From: Lachnospiraceae bacterium
Lineage (GTDB): Bacteria; Bacillota; Clostridia; Lachnospirales; Lachnospiraceae
Assembly (NCBI GenBank): GCA_022791575.1
Contig: JAAVZI010000004.1
Coordinates: 1 to 59,162 of the forward strand
DNA: 59,162 nucleotides
Direction: 5' to 3'
A program made the translations under genes and the position numbers. Shown here one piece after another: positions 17,289 to 25,374 of this stretch; position 1 is the first letter of the stretch, and the number at the start of each line of letters is the position of its first letter. The notes below the pieces were generated by a model. That model saw nothing but the letters and a program-made list of their open reading frames with translations, was not told where the DNA came from and searched no databases.

Positions 17289-18002
17289 ATGAAACGAAAA
17301 GCCTCTCATATAATCATTCTATTGGCAACTTATATAACAGGCTTATCCTTATTTCTTTTCCTTTGTTACAGCCTGATTCTCCATCCCATGTTCCTCTATG
17401 CCAAAGACCATACACAGCAGGCTAGCGAACTGGACCCTTCTTCTGCGGCTTCCTTTACACAGGCCCTCGAACAAATGCGCGCAGATAAAAAAGCCCTGGA
17501 GGAAGCCGCCCTCCAGGTTCCAGAAGAACCGCAGCCAGACTTAAATCCTTCTATTTCAAAAGCCGCTATCGAAACTCCTGCAGAAGAAAGCCCTTATGCA
17601 ACCATTATCATAGAGCGGCTTGGTATGTCCGTTCCGCTCTATTATGGAGATTCCAAGGCACAGCTGCGCAAAGGTGCTGGGCAGTATACCGGTCCGGGCA
17701 GCAGTTCTTTTGGCGAAGGAAAACAGATTATCGTAGCGGGACACAATACCAAAGAATTTAAACCTCTGCAGCACGCAGCTGTCGGCGATGTAGTAAAGGT
17801 AGTTACCAGTTATGGTGAATTCGCTTATACCATTGTACGGATTGAAGTGCATGACATGAATGACACCTCTTCCTATGACCTGAATCTGGACCATGAACAG
17901 CTTGCCATGTATACCTGCTATCCATTCACAGGTCCTCCAGGCAAAACCCAGCGGTATTTCTGCTACTGTGATAAATTATATGGACCTGTATTAACCGATT
18001 AG
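17289..18002 (+). CDS. Sortase (transpeptidase), class D-like
   Basis: 237 aa from the ATG at 17289, with AAAGGA 12 bases before it. One N-terminal membrane helix (about 9-32), a charged helical linker (40-95), then the sortase beta barrel. Catalytic triad residues are visible: His in VAGHNTKEF, Cys in MYTCYPF and Arg in KTQRYFCYC. Sortases join surface proteins to the cell wall or to each other; no LPXTG-type substrate is encoded in the window. Its 3' end overlaps the end of the convergent glf gene by 12 bases. It may be transcribed with the SOS polymerase upstream (55-base gap), probably without functional link. Confidence 0.85.
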   Translation: MKRKASHIIILLATYITGLSLFLFLCYSLILHPMFLYAKDHTQQASELDPSSAASFTQALEQMRADKKALEEAALQVPEEPQPDLNPSISKAAIETPAEESPYATIIIERLGMSVPLYYGDSKAQLRKGAGQYTGPGSSSFGEGKQIIVAGHNTKEFKPLQHAAVGDVVKVVTSYGEFAYTIVRIEVHDMNDTSSYDLNLDHEQLAMYTCYPFTGPPGKTQRYFCYCDKLYGPVLTD

Positions 18003-19103
18003 CAGTTCCTGCTCAACTGCTTTCCATGCGGCTTCAATCACCTTGTCCATATCATAATATTGGTAACTGCCCAGTCTGCCGCCAAAGATTACCTTCTGCT
18101 CCTGATCTGCCAGTTCTTTATAACGGAGGAACAACGTATGATTCCGGTCATCATTGACCGGATAATATGCCTCATCCCCTTTCTGCCAATCACAGGGATA
18201 TTCTCTTGTGATAACAGTATCGTTCTGGCCTCCGAATTCAAAATGCTTGTGTTCAATGATTCTTGTATAGGGTGTTTCTTCATCTGTATAGTTTATAACT
18301 GCGTTTCCCTGATAATTATCCGTATTTTGCAGAAGTTCTGTTTCAAACCGCAGGGAACGGTATTCCAGATTCCCCAGACAATAATCAAAATATTCATCAA
18401 TCATGCCTGTATACAACACTCTGCGGGCCATGGACTGATAAGTTTTCTTATCCTTCAGATAATCTGTTCCCAGCTTAATCTCACAGCCTGCCAGTAGTTT
18501 TTCTATTATGGAGTTATAACTGCCTAACGGAATTCCCTGATATCTATCATTAAAATAATTATTGTTAAAAGTAAAACGTACCGGCAGTCTTTTAATAATA
18601 AATGCCGGCAGCTCTTTACAGGGCTTTCCCCACTGTTTTTGCGTATATCCTCTGACCAGTTTCTCATAAATATCTCTTCCCACCAGAGAAATAGCCTGTT
18701 CTTCCAAATTAGACGGCATACATCCCTTTAATTCGGCTCTTTGTTCCTCAATCCTCATCCTGGCCTCTTCTGGAGTCCTCACATCATTCCATAACTTAGT
18801 AAATGTATTCATATTAAAAGGCAGATTATATAATTCTCCTTTATAATTTGCAATCGGACTATTGATATATGGCAGAAATTCGGTAAATTGGTTTACATAA
18901 TCCCATACCTTCTTATTAGATGTATGAAAAATATGTGCTCCATATTTGTGAACACAAACCCCTGCGATATGTTCACAGTATAGATTACCACCGATATGAT
19001 TCCTGCGCTCTAAAACCAGGCACTTCTTATTTCTTTTTGTCATCTCGTGGGCAAAGACAGAACCGTAAAGTCCTGCCCCTGCAATTATATAATCATAGTT
19101 CAT
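17991..19103 (-). CDS. glf: UDP-galactopyranose mutase
   Basis: 370 aa. FAD enzyme interconverting UDP-galactopyranose and UDP-galactofuranose for surface polysaccharide. Seen: the dinucleotide-binding motif IIAGAGLYGSVFA at 6-18, then CLVLERRNHIGGN, the family block KYGAHIFHTSNKKVWDYV, QWGKP, and FNNNYFNDRYQGIPLGSY, all characteristic. The C-terminal part ends FGGRLGSYQYYDMDKVI. Its start lies 11 bases inside the YitT-like gene, so the two are co-transcribed. Other galactofuranose genes are not present here. Confidence 0.96.
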   Translation of the reverse strand: MNYDYIIAGAGLYGSVFAHEMTKRNKKCLVLERRNHIGGNLYCEHIAGVCVHKYGAHIFHTSNKKVWDYVNQFTEFLPYINSPIANYKGELYNLPFNMNTFTKLWNDVRTPEEARMRIEEQRAELKGCMPSNLEEQAISLVGRDIYEKLVRGYTQKQWGKPCKELPAFIIKRLPVRFTFNNNYFNDRYQGIPLGSYNSIIEKLLAGCEIKLGTDYLKDKKTYQSMARRVLYTGMIDEYFDYCLGNLEYRSLRFETELLQNTDNYQGNAVINYTDEETPYTRIIEHKHFEFGGQNDTVITREYPCDWQKGDEAYYPVNDDRNHTLFLRYKELADQEQKVIFGGRLGSYQYYDMDKVIEAAWKAVEQELLIG

Positions 19104-19764
19104 GTTGTGTTCTCCCAGTATTCTTTTTGTGTTTTTGTAAGGCTGCTCCGGCGTTTTGTACCAGTCCGATGATCTGGCCGGACAATATGACCGTTAGCAG
19201 GGAATATAATATCCGGTTCAAGGGAATATAGGTGACAGATAATAACAAGACTACCAGATCGCTAATTAGATAGATCCATTTAATATTCTTTCCGGTAATC
19301 TTTGACAGACTCATTGCTAATGCATCGTCGCCTCCCGGTGCACCGCCTGCCCAGACACTGATGCCAACACCGATACCTACAAACATAGCCCCTGACAAGG
19401 AAGCTGTCAGCGACATATTAGAAAGTTCCGGCCATAATGGCCCAAACTGCTCAAAGACAGCATAAGTTAATGAAAATCCGCCGCCCGCCACAATAGAATA
19501 TACAATAAATTCTTTCCCCAGAATTTTCCATCCCAGTAGATAGCAGGCCGTATTCATAACCAGACCGGATATGGAAGGAGACAGGCCCAGCCAATGATGC
19601 AAAAGCAGAGTCAATCCTAATATGCCGCCTTCTGTAATTCCTGAAAACGAATGGATATGATACAAACCAAAAGACAAAATAGTGCTTCCAAGTAAAAGTA
19701 TTCCGATATTTTTTTTACTAATATTGGAAAACAAATAATCAAATCCTTTCCGGCGCTTTGCCAA
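19093..19764 (-). CDS. YitT-family membrane protein
   Basis: About 223 aa in the open frame, with five or six membrane helices. GITEGGILGLTLLLHHWLG, GGFSLTYAVFEQFG and GGAPGGDDALAMSLSKITG are typical of the YitT/DUF161 family; the cytoplasmic DUF2179 tail found in many relatives is absent. Transport or sensing role unknown. The start is uncertain: TTG at 19764 lacks a good ribosome-binding site, whereas a TTG about 11 codons in has AAAGGA upstream. Overlaps the start of glf by 11 bases. Confidence 0.75.
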   Translation of the reverse strand: MAKRRKGFDYLFSNISKKNIGILLLGSTILSFGLYHIHSFSGITEGGILGLTLLLHHWLGLSPSISGLVMNTACYLLGWKILGKEFIVYSIVAGGGFSLTYAVFEQFGPLWPELSNMSLTASLSGAMFVGIGVGISVWAGGAPGGDDALAMSLSKITGKNIKWIYLISDLVVLLLSVTYIPLNRILYSLLTVILSGQIIGLVQNAGAALQKHKKNTGRTQHEL

Positions 19765-19785
19765 ACTATTTTTAACAAATCTTCT

Positions 19786-20229
19786 TTATCTGCCGGCCAG
19801 CCTTCTTCGATAAATTTGATAAAAACAATTTAATTCAAATATATCACAATCCTTTTTACATTCTGGCAGCAGAGCGATCAATTTCTCCCTCATTAGGTTT
19901 GATTTTAATTCCTTCCTAAGTTCATAACTTAAACCACACGCATTTAAAAATTCACCTATTTTCTTATAGCTTTTTAGCAGTTTCTCAATCTCAATTGTAA
20001 AATCCAGATTATATCGTGTCTCCGCTTCCCAACGTGTCAACATGTCTACACTGTTTTCCAGCCATTCAGTAATAACTGCTATGGAACCATTATTACGGGA
20101 CATCTGTAGCTGCTGCAGATGATATGCAATCGTATTGATATAAAACTCATCTACCTGTGCATTTTTTAGCAATTCAGAAGCAACTCTGTAATCATTATAT
20201 GCATTTTTAAAAAAACGGATATCACACAA
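19786..20229 (-). CDS. HEPN-domain-like protein, orphan of an MNT-HEPN pair
   Basis: 147 aa from a TTG at 20229 with GAGGTG upstream. The all-helical sequence FFKNAYNDYRVASELL, then IAYHLQQLQMS and LTRWEAETRYN, resembles HEPN proteins encoded next to minimal nucleotidyltransferases. The RNase-type R-x4-6-H motif is not evident, so it may be inactive or of the non-RNase type. It begins inside the tail of the preceding fragment, whose last 40 codons look like the C terminus of such a nucleotidyltransferase. No homology search was possible; function uncertain. Confidence 0.5.
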   Translation of the reverse strand: MCDIRFFKNAYNDYRVASELLKNAQVDEFYINTIAYHLQQLQMSRNNGSIAVITEWLENSVDMLTRWEAETRYNLDFTIEIEKLLKSYKKIGEFLNACGLSYELRKELKSNLMREKLIALLPECKKDCDIFELNCFYQIYRRRLAGR

Positions 20230-20613
20230 TCTCTTCACCTCTTTTATAGACAAGAACACCAGTTCTTTCTATCTCAATAAACAGGCGGTTATTTTCATCC
20301 AGATTATAAATATAATCAACCTCACTTTTCACATTTGGTTTCATTTTTAAAACTTTGTCTTTATCCCGAAGCTGGACATGGATAGCCACCGTTCGGGTAT
20401 CTCCAATAAAATCATATCCCCAGATCACATCCAGCAGATGGGTTCTTGTAAATACCTGCCTGGGATTTTGAACCAGACAGACAAGCAGAGCAAACTCCTT
20501 GGGCGTCAGCTCAACTACTTCTCCTATTCTTCTTTTTTTAATTCATACTGTAAAATATTTGCTATTGGCTTTTCATCCTCAATTATAAGAATTCTGCTTT
20601 CTCTGCTCCATAA
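20222..20613 (-). pseudogene. Scar: OmpR-type response regulator fused to nucleotidyltransferase tail
   Basis: Three pieces can be read on the minus strand. First, a receiver N terminus, RILIIEDEKPIANILQYELK, starting near 20595 and ending at a TAG. Second, from 20524, a winged-helix half, VELTPKEFALLVCLVQ then DVIWGYDFIGDTRTVAIHVQ, characteristic of OmpR/PhoB regulators. Third, from about 20340, SEVDYIYNLDENNRLF then EIERTGVLVYKRGE, resembling the end of an MNT nucleotidyltransferase. Most of the receiver and the end of the wing are missing. It reads as two deletions, the second joining the regulator to an MNT-HEPN module. It begins right at the end of asnB. Confidence 0.65.
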
Positions 20614-20629
20614 CCTATATCCCCTTTGT

Positions 20630-22504
20630 TCACATTTTAACGGTCTGCTGTATCTCTGACAACGAATCATTCTGCTGTTCGAAAAATACCTGATACCAGA
20701 TTAGAAATGCATAGACTGTCCATATTTTCCTGCTGTGATCTTCTATTCCTTCTTTATGTTCCCTTAAAAGCCTTAAAAGATAATCTGTATGAAAATAAAC
20801 CGCAGCCGCAGTTCCTGTAAACACCTGCTGAAAATGCTCATACCAGTCCTCCTCCTTCATCCAATTGCGGATTGGAATCGGAAACCCTAATTTCTTCCTG
20901 TCCGCAACTGCTTTGGGCAGATAACTCGATATAGCTTTTCTCAGCACATATTTGGTTGTATAATGGCGGGTCCGCATCCTATGAGGAATCTTTCTGGCTA
21001 CCTGAAAGACATCCCGGTCTAAAAAAGGCACCCGCAGCTCCAGAGAATGAGCCATGCTCATCTTATCCGCCTTCTGCAGAATATCACCCGGAAGCCAGTA
21101 TTTCAGATCCAGAGACTGCATAATATCCGAATCATCCAAATGCTCTAGCCGGGCATAGTCCTCTCTAAGAAGCTCCTGTGGTTCTCTGATCGTAGTTCTT
21201 TGCTTAAGCAGCTGCTCCTTCTCCTCTTCGTGAAAAATGTAAGCATTACCTATATACCATTCATTGAGCTTATGTGCAGCACGAAGCAGATAATTTCTGC
21301 CTTTCGCATGTTTGGGAAGTCTCTGTGCTGCTGCTGCGAGCCTGCAGCGCATTTTCTTAGGCAGCCAGCTTATATAGCGGCGCATTTTGGGTTCCAGGTA
21401 AATATTATATCCGCCGAAAATCTCGTCGGCGCCTTCACCGGACAATACTACCTTCACGTCCTTAGATGCTTCTTCTGATAGGAAATAGAGCGCAACCGCC
21501 GAAGCATCGCCGGAAGGTTCATCCAGATAATACATTACACTGGGAACCGCCTCCCTGAACTCTTCCTTCTCAATATTACGACGCCGGTTCTCAATCTGCA
21601 GACTGTCTGCAAAGCTCTTTGCACACCCGCCCTCATTGTATTTCTTTCCTTCATTCTCAAATGCAACCGTAAAGGTCTTATTGCAGCCTGACATAGCGGC
21701 AAGCAGACTGGAATCTACCCCACCGGATAGAAAACTGCCTACTTCCACATCGCTGATTAAATGCCGGCGTACCGACTGATACATCACATTCCGCACATCC
21801 CGCAGCATCCCCTGTTGTCTTTCATGTTTCTTAGGCTCTAACGTCGGTTCAAAATAACGGACGACCTTTAATTCCTGATTTTCATACGTCAGATAATGTC
21901 CCGGCAGCAGCTGATAGATTCCCTTAAAAAATGTCTCCGGCAGCACAGAATACTGGAACGAAAGATACTGCTCTAACGCTTCCTCATTCACCCTTGGTTG
22001 ATAACCCGGAAATTGCAGAATACTCTTAATCTCAGAAGCAAACACCAAGGTATGATTAATCACTGCATAATAGAAAGGTTTAATGCCAAAATAATCTCTA
22101 GCTGCAAAAAATGTCTTATTCCTCTCATCCCAAATGGCAAAGCTGAACATACCGCGCAGCTTCTCCAGCAGTTTCAGATGATATTCCTCATAACCATGAA
22201 TCAAAACTTCTGAATCTGACAAACTATGAAACTTATGCCCCTTTTGCTTAAGAATTCCACGCAGATTCCGGTAATTGTAGATTTCTCCATTAAATACCAG
22301 TGCCTTACTCCGATCCTCATTATACATAGGCTGCATTCCCATTGTCTGATCTATAATGCTAAGCCTCTGAAATCCCAACATGGCATCCTTGGTTATGTAA
22401 GTATCCTGTCCGTCCGGTCCGCGGTGAGCGATTGCTTTCATCATTCGCAAAAGCACCCGCTCTTTCTGATTAATCGTTCCAATTGCTCCGCATATTCCAC
22501 ACAT
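20630..22504 (-). CDS. asnB: Asparagine synthase, glutamine-hydrolysing
   Basis: 624 aa. Makes asparagine (or amidates a cell-envelope substrate) from aspartate, ATP and glutamine. The class II glutaminase domain begins with the catalytic Cys2 in MCGICGAIG and carries HRGPDGQD and FNGEIYN. The synthetase domain has the PP-loop FLSGGVDSSLLAA, LSGEGADEIFGGY and LELRVPFLDRDV. The length is the usual AsnB length. GGAG lies eight bases before the ATG. A weak promoter with 11-base-spaced TTTACA/GTTACA repeats lies at 22578-22605. Confidence 0.95.
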   Translation of the reverse strand: MCGICGAIGTINQKERVLLRMMKAIAHRGPDGQDTYITKDAMLGFQRLSIIDQTMGMQPMYNEDRSKALVFNGEIYNYRNLRGILKQKGHKFHSLSDSEVLIHGYEEYHLKLLEKLRGMFSFAIWDERNKTFFAARDYFGIKPFYYAVINHTLVFASEIKSILQFPGYQPRVNEEALEQYLSFQYSVLPETFFKGIYQLLPGHYLTYENQELKVVRYFEPTLEPKKHERQQGMLRDVRNVMYQSVRRHLISDVEVGSFLSGGVDSSLLAAMSGCNKTFTVAFENEGKKYNEGGCAKSFADSLQIENRRRNIEKEEFREAVPSVMYYLDEPSGDASAVALYFLSEEASKDVKVVLSGEGADEIFGGYNIYLEPKMRRYISWLPKKMRCRLAAAAQRLPKHAKGRNYLLRAAHKLNEWYIGNAYIFHEEEKEQLLKQRTTIREPQELLREDYARLEHLDDSDIMQSLDLKYWLPGDILQKADKMSMAHSLELRVPFLDRDVFQVARKIPHRMRTRHYTTKYVLRKAISSYLPKAVADRKKLGFPIPIRNWMKEEDWYEHFQQVFTGTAAAVYFHTDYLLRLLREHKEGIEDHSRKIWTVYAFLIWYQVFFEQQNDSLSEIQQTVKM

Positions 22505-22577
22505 ACCGATCGCTCCTTTTTCTTCTGAAAAATCAACTAATGTATGGTGGTATTTTAACGGAGGAATACATCAAATT

Positions 22578-22605
22578 TTAATATAAATTGTAACTAAATT
22601 GTAAA
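22578..22605 (-). promoter_or_regulatory. Possible asnB promoter with direct repeats
   Basis: Minus strand TTTACA (22605-22600), GTTACA (22594-22589) and TATTAA (22583-22578), each 11 bases apart. TTTACA with TATTAA at 16 bases could be the promoter; the repeated TTWACA spaced by 11 resembles a PhoP-type site. Weak evidence. Confidence 0.3.
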
Positions 22606-22642
22606 ATTAATTTGTTTTTACTTCTATTTACGTTCCTTTCCA

Positions 22643-23662
22643 TTATTTTTTCCAGTATATTTCCCTCTGCTGTTCGCTTAATCCTTCTACGAATCTTTTC
22701 TTAAATATCAGAAAATCCTCTAAATCCATTAAAATATGATAGAGTATAGCCCGGCTCTCAAACTCAGCCCGGCTTTCTGGCAGTGGCTCCTGTTTCATAT
22801 TGTCAAATAATTTCTCCAGCTGCTCTAGCTGCTTCAAAGGAGAATTAATCTCTACTACATATTCACTTACATATAACATATAATCCGCAACAATCTGAGC
22901 CTGAACCGGCATACTTCGAATCTTTTTTATCTCATAATGAAGATTATGCAAAACATTAAACTGCTGCATACGCATTTCAAAATAATCAATATAATAAGAT
23001 GGGTGAGAAGAAAATGTATTATTTTGGTATTCACAGGCATCTATGATATATTGTTTCAACTTGTCTTCCAGCTCGCAGATTTCTCCCCAAACCGACCCCG
23101 TCATAGTTTCATTTAATAAATACTCCGCCAGTTCTCCCAAAAGCATCTGCAGCTTTCCTTCTACATAACGCATATTCTGAATTAATTCTTTCCTGGTGCC
23201 TCCATTATTATGAAATAAATTCAAAACCACTGCTACAGAGGTTCCGACTAACACCAGCATAACCTCATTCATAATAAAATAACGATCAAACTCCAGTCTG
23301 GTCAGAAAATGGGCGCCAATTACTGCATTGACTGAAATCGTTGCTCCCCAGCCCAAAGCTTCACTCATAGTGACCAGCAAAAATATAAACAACCCATAAG
23401 CTACCCACTCATTGCTGAAATGTGTAAACACCAGCCAAGCCACCAAAATCGTAATGACCATAGTAACCAAACGGGAAACTGAAAGCTTCATCGTCTCCCA
23501 TTTGGTAGTAACAACGGTCAGAAGCGCAATCGTTCCTGCTGAAATCTCATATTCCAGATTCAGCATAAGCGCCAGATAGATGGCAAAACTGCTTCCTGTT
23601 GCTATTTTCAATGCCTTCAGGCATAATTTTCGATATCTTGTCTTATTATATTTAAAATTCAT
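22643..23662 (-). CDS. Aromatic acid exporter-family (ArAE/DUF939) membrane protein
   Basis: 339 aa from the ATG at 23662 behind AGGAGAG; an upstream in-frame extension lacks a ribosome-binding site. The N-terminal half has about six hydrophobic segments, including ATGSSFAIYLALMLNLEYEISAG and ISVNAVIGAHFLTRLEFDR, as in DUF939/FUSC-like proteins. The C-terminal half (about 160-339) is soluble, helical and probably coiled-coil. Substrate unknown. Confidence 0.75.
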   Translation of the reverse strand: MNFKYNKTRYRKLCLKALKIATGSSFAIYLALMLNLEYEISAGTIALLTVVTTKWETMKLSVSRLVTMVITILVAWLVFTHFSNEWVAYGLFIFLLVTMSEALGWGATISVNAVIGAHFLTRLEFDRYFIMNEVMLVLVGTSVAVVLNLFHNNGGTRKELIQNMRYVEGKLQMLLGELAEYLLNETMTGSVWGEICELEDKLKQYIIDACEYQNNTFSSHPSYYIDYFEMRMQQFNVLHNLHYEIKKIRSMPVQAQIVADYMLYVSEYVVEINSPLKQLEQLEKLFDNMKQEPLPESRAEFESRAILYHILMDLEDFLIFKKRFVEGLSEQQREIYWKK

Positions 23663-23725
23663 AACTCTCCTATCCACTGCCACATTCAAATACAAAAAGC
23701 ATATCTAATTATTTTCAGTTATTAT

Positions 23726-23775
23726 AAAAAGGTATCCAACTCTTACAGAACCTTCTGTTATTGAATACCTTTTAT
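23726..23775 (-). terminator. Terminator behind putP
   Basis: Arms AAAAGGTAT / ATACCTTTT extended by a second paired block (TTCTGTTA against TAACAGAA type pairing) with a short bulge; T-rich on the minus strand. It ends the leuS-aspS-putP transcript. Confidence 0.75.
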
Positions 23776-23827
23776 AGAATTTACATCTTATGATGTACAT
23801 TATACCAATTTTTAATCATTTTTTTCA

Positions 23828-25363
23828 TTAGGCCCCCATTGCCTTTACTTTGTCAAATTCGTCCGTAATCTCCTTCGACGGTGCCGCTGTCAGCAGACTG
23901 ACAACGACAATAGCCGCACAGGCAGCTACAAATGCAGGCAGCAACTCATAGATATCCCACAAGCCGCCGAGAGGCCGCACCAGATATTTCCAGACAAAAA
24001 CCATGACTCCGCCTACAATCATTCCCGCAAACGCACCATACTGATTCGAACGCCTCCAAAACAGTGCCAGCAGTACCAATGGACCAAAGGCAGCACCAAA
24101 GCCTGCCCAGGCAAACGATACAATATTAAATACGGAACTATTCTCATCCCTTGCAATCAATACCGCAACGACCGATATCACAACCACGGTTACTCTAGCC
24201 GCAATCATTCCCTGTTTTTCCGTAAAATTCAGCTTAAGAAAATCCTTCATGATGTTCTTAGATACACTAGAGGAAGCTGCCAAAAGCTGTGAATCCGCAG
24301 TAGACATCGTTGCTGCTAGGATTCCTGCCAGAATCACACCTGCTACCAACGCAGCCAATATACCATGCTGGCTGATTAAATCTGCAATCCTAACAATAAT
24401 TGTCTCTGAAGTACTGGTATCTTTGAATGTCTCAATCGACTGATTCGCAGACATCGCATTTCCAACTATTCCGATAAAAACTGCCGCCATCAGGGAAATC
24501 ACAACCCAAATCGAAGCAACGCGTCTGGAAAGAGTCAGCTTCTTCTCATCCTCAATCGCCATAAAACGCAGCAGAATATGAGGCATACCAAAATATCCCA
24601 GACCCCAGGCAAGCATAGAAAACATATTTAAAACGCCATAAGGCTTCGCTGCGCCTGCACTGTGTGTCTGCGTAAAGGATAGATAGCCCGAAAGCCCCTT
24701 TGCATTTTCCATCACCGCATCAAAACCGCCAGCTGTATGGATGCCAAAGCCCAGAATAATAACTAATGCTATCGTCATAATAATACTCTGAATAAAGTCC
24801 GACGTACTGGCTGCCAGAAAGCCACCGAGTGCCGTATAGACAACAATGACTACCGCACTCATCAGCATAGCTGACATATAATTCATCCCAAACAAACTAC
24901 TGAACAGCTTCCCACATGCCGCGAATCCAGATGCTGTATAGGGTACAAAGAAAATAATAATCACCAGCGCCGCAATACAATTCAGAATATTCTTCTGGTC
25001 CCGGTAACGCTTGGAAAAAAATTCAGGCAATGTCGTAGAATCCCCTGCCACCTTGGTATAACGACGGATTCTCTTGGCAACAATCAGCCAATTGACATAT
25101 GTACCGGCTGCTAGTCCAATCGCAGTCCATGCCGCATCCGCCACACCTGAAATATAAGCAAGGCCCGGAAGCCCCATCAATAGCCAGCTGCTCATATCCG
25201 AAGCTTCCGCGCTCATTGCAGTTACAAGGGGACCTAACTTACGGCCGCCCAGATAGAAATCGTCCACAGTATTGCTTTTCTTGGCAAATACCACACCGAT
25301 TCCAACCACAACTAATAAATATGCCACAATGGCAATCAATATACAAATCTGTGCACTTGTCAT
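23828..25363 (-). CDS. putP: Sodium/proline symporter
   Basis: 511 aa, 12-13 membrane helices, sodium:solute symporter (SSS) family. The PutP type is indicated by DDFYLGGRKLGPLVTAMSAEASDMSSWLLMGLPG near the N terminus (Na+ site helix) and by ILAATMSTADSQLLAASSSVSKN later. It imports proline with sodium, for nutrition or osmoprotection. It follows aspS by 11 bases and is probably co-transcribed with leuS and aspS, an unusual pairing that could simply be positional. GGAGAG precedes the ATG. Confidence 0.94.
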   Translation of the reverse strand: MTSAQICILIAIVAYLLVVVGIGVVFAKKSNTVDDFYLGGRKLGPLVTAMSAEASDMSSWLLMGLPGLAYISGVADAAWTAIGLAAGTYVNWLIVAKRIRRYTKVAGDSTTLPEFFSKRYRDQKNILNCIAALVIIIFFVPYTASGFAACGKLFSSLFGMNYMSAMLMSAVVIVVYTALGGFLAASTSDFIQSIIMTIALVIILGFGIHTAGGFDAVMENAKGLSGYLSFTQTHSAGAAKPYGVLNMFSMLAWGLGYFGMPHILLRFMAIEDEKKLTLSRRVASIWVVISLMAAVFIGIVGNAMSANQSIETFKDTSTSETIIVRIADLISQHGILAALVAGVILAGILAATMSTADSQLLAASSSVSKNIMKDFLKLNFTEKQGMIAARVTVVVISVVAVLIARDENSSVFNIVSFAWAGFGAAFGPLVLLALFWRRSNQYGAFAGMIVGGVMVFVWKYLVRPLGGLWDIYELLPAFVAACAAIVVVSLLTAAPSKEITDEFDKVKAMGA

Positions 25364-25374
25364 ACTTCTCTCCT

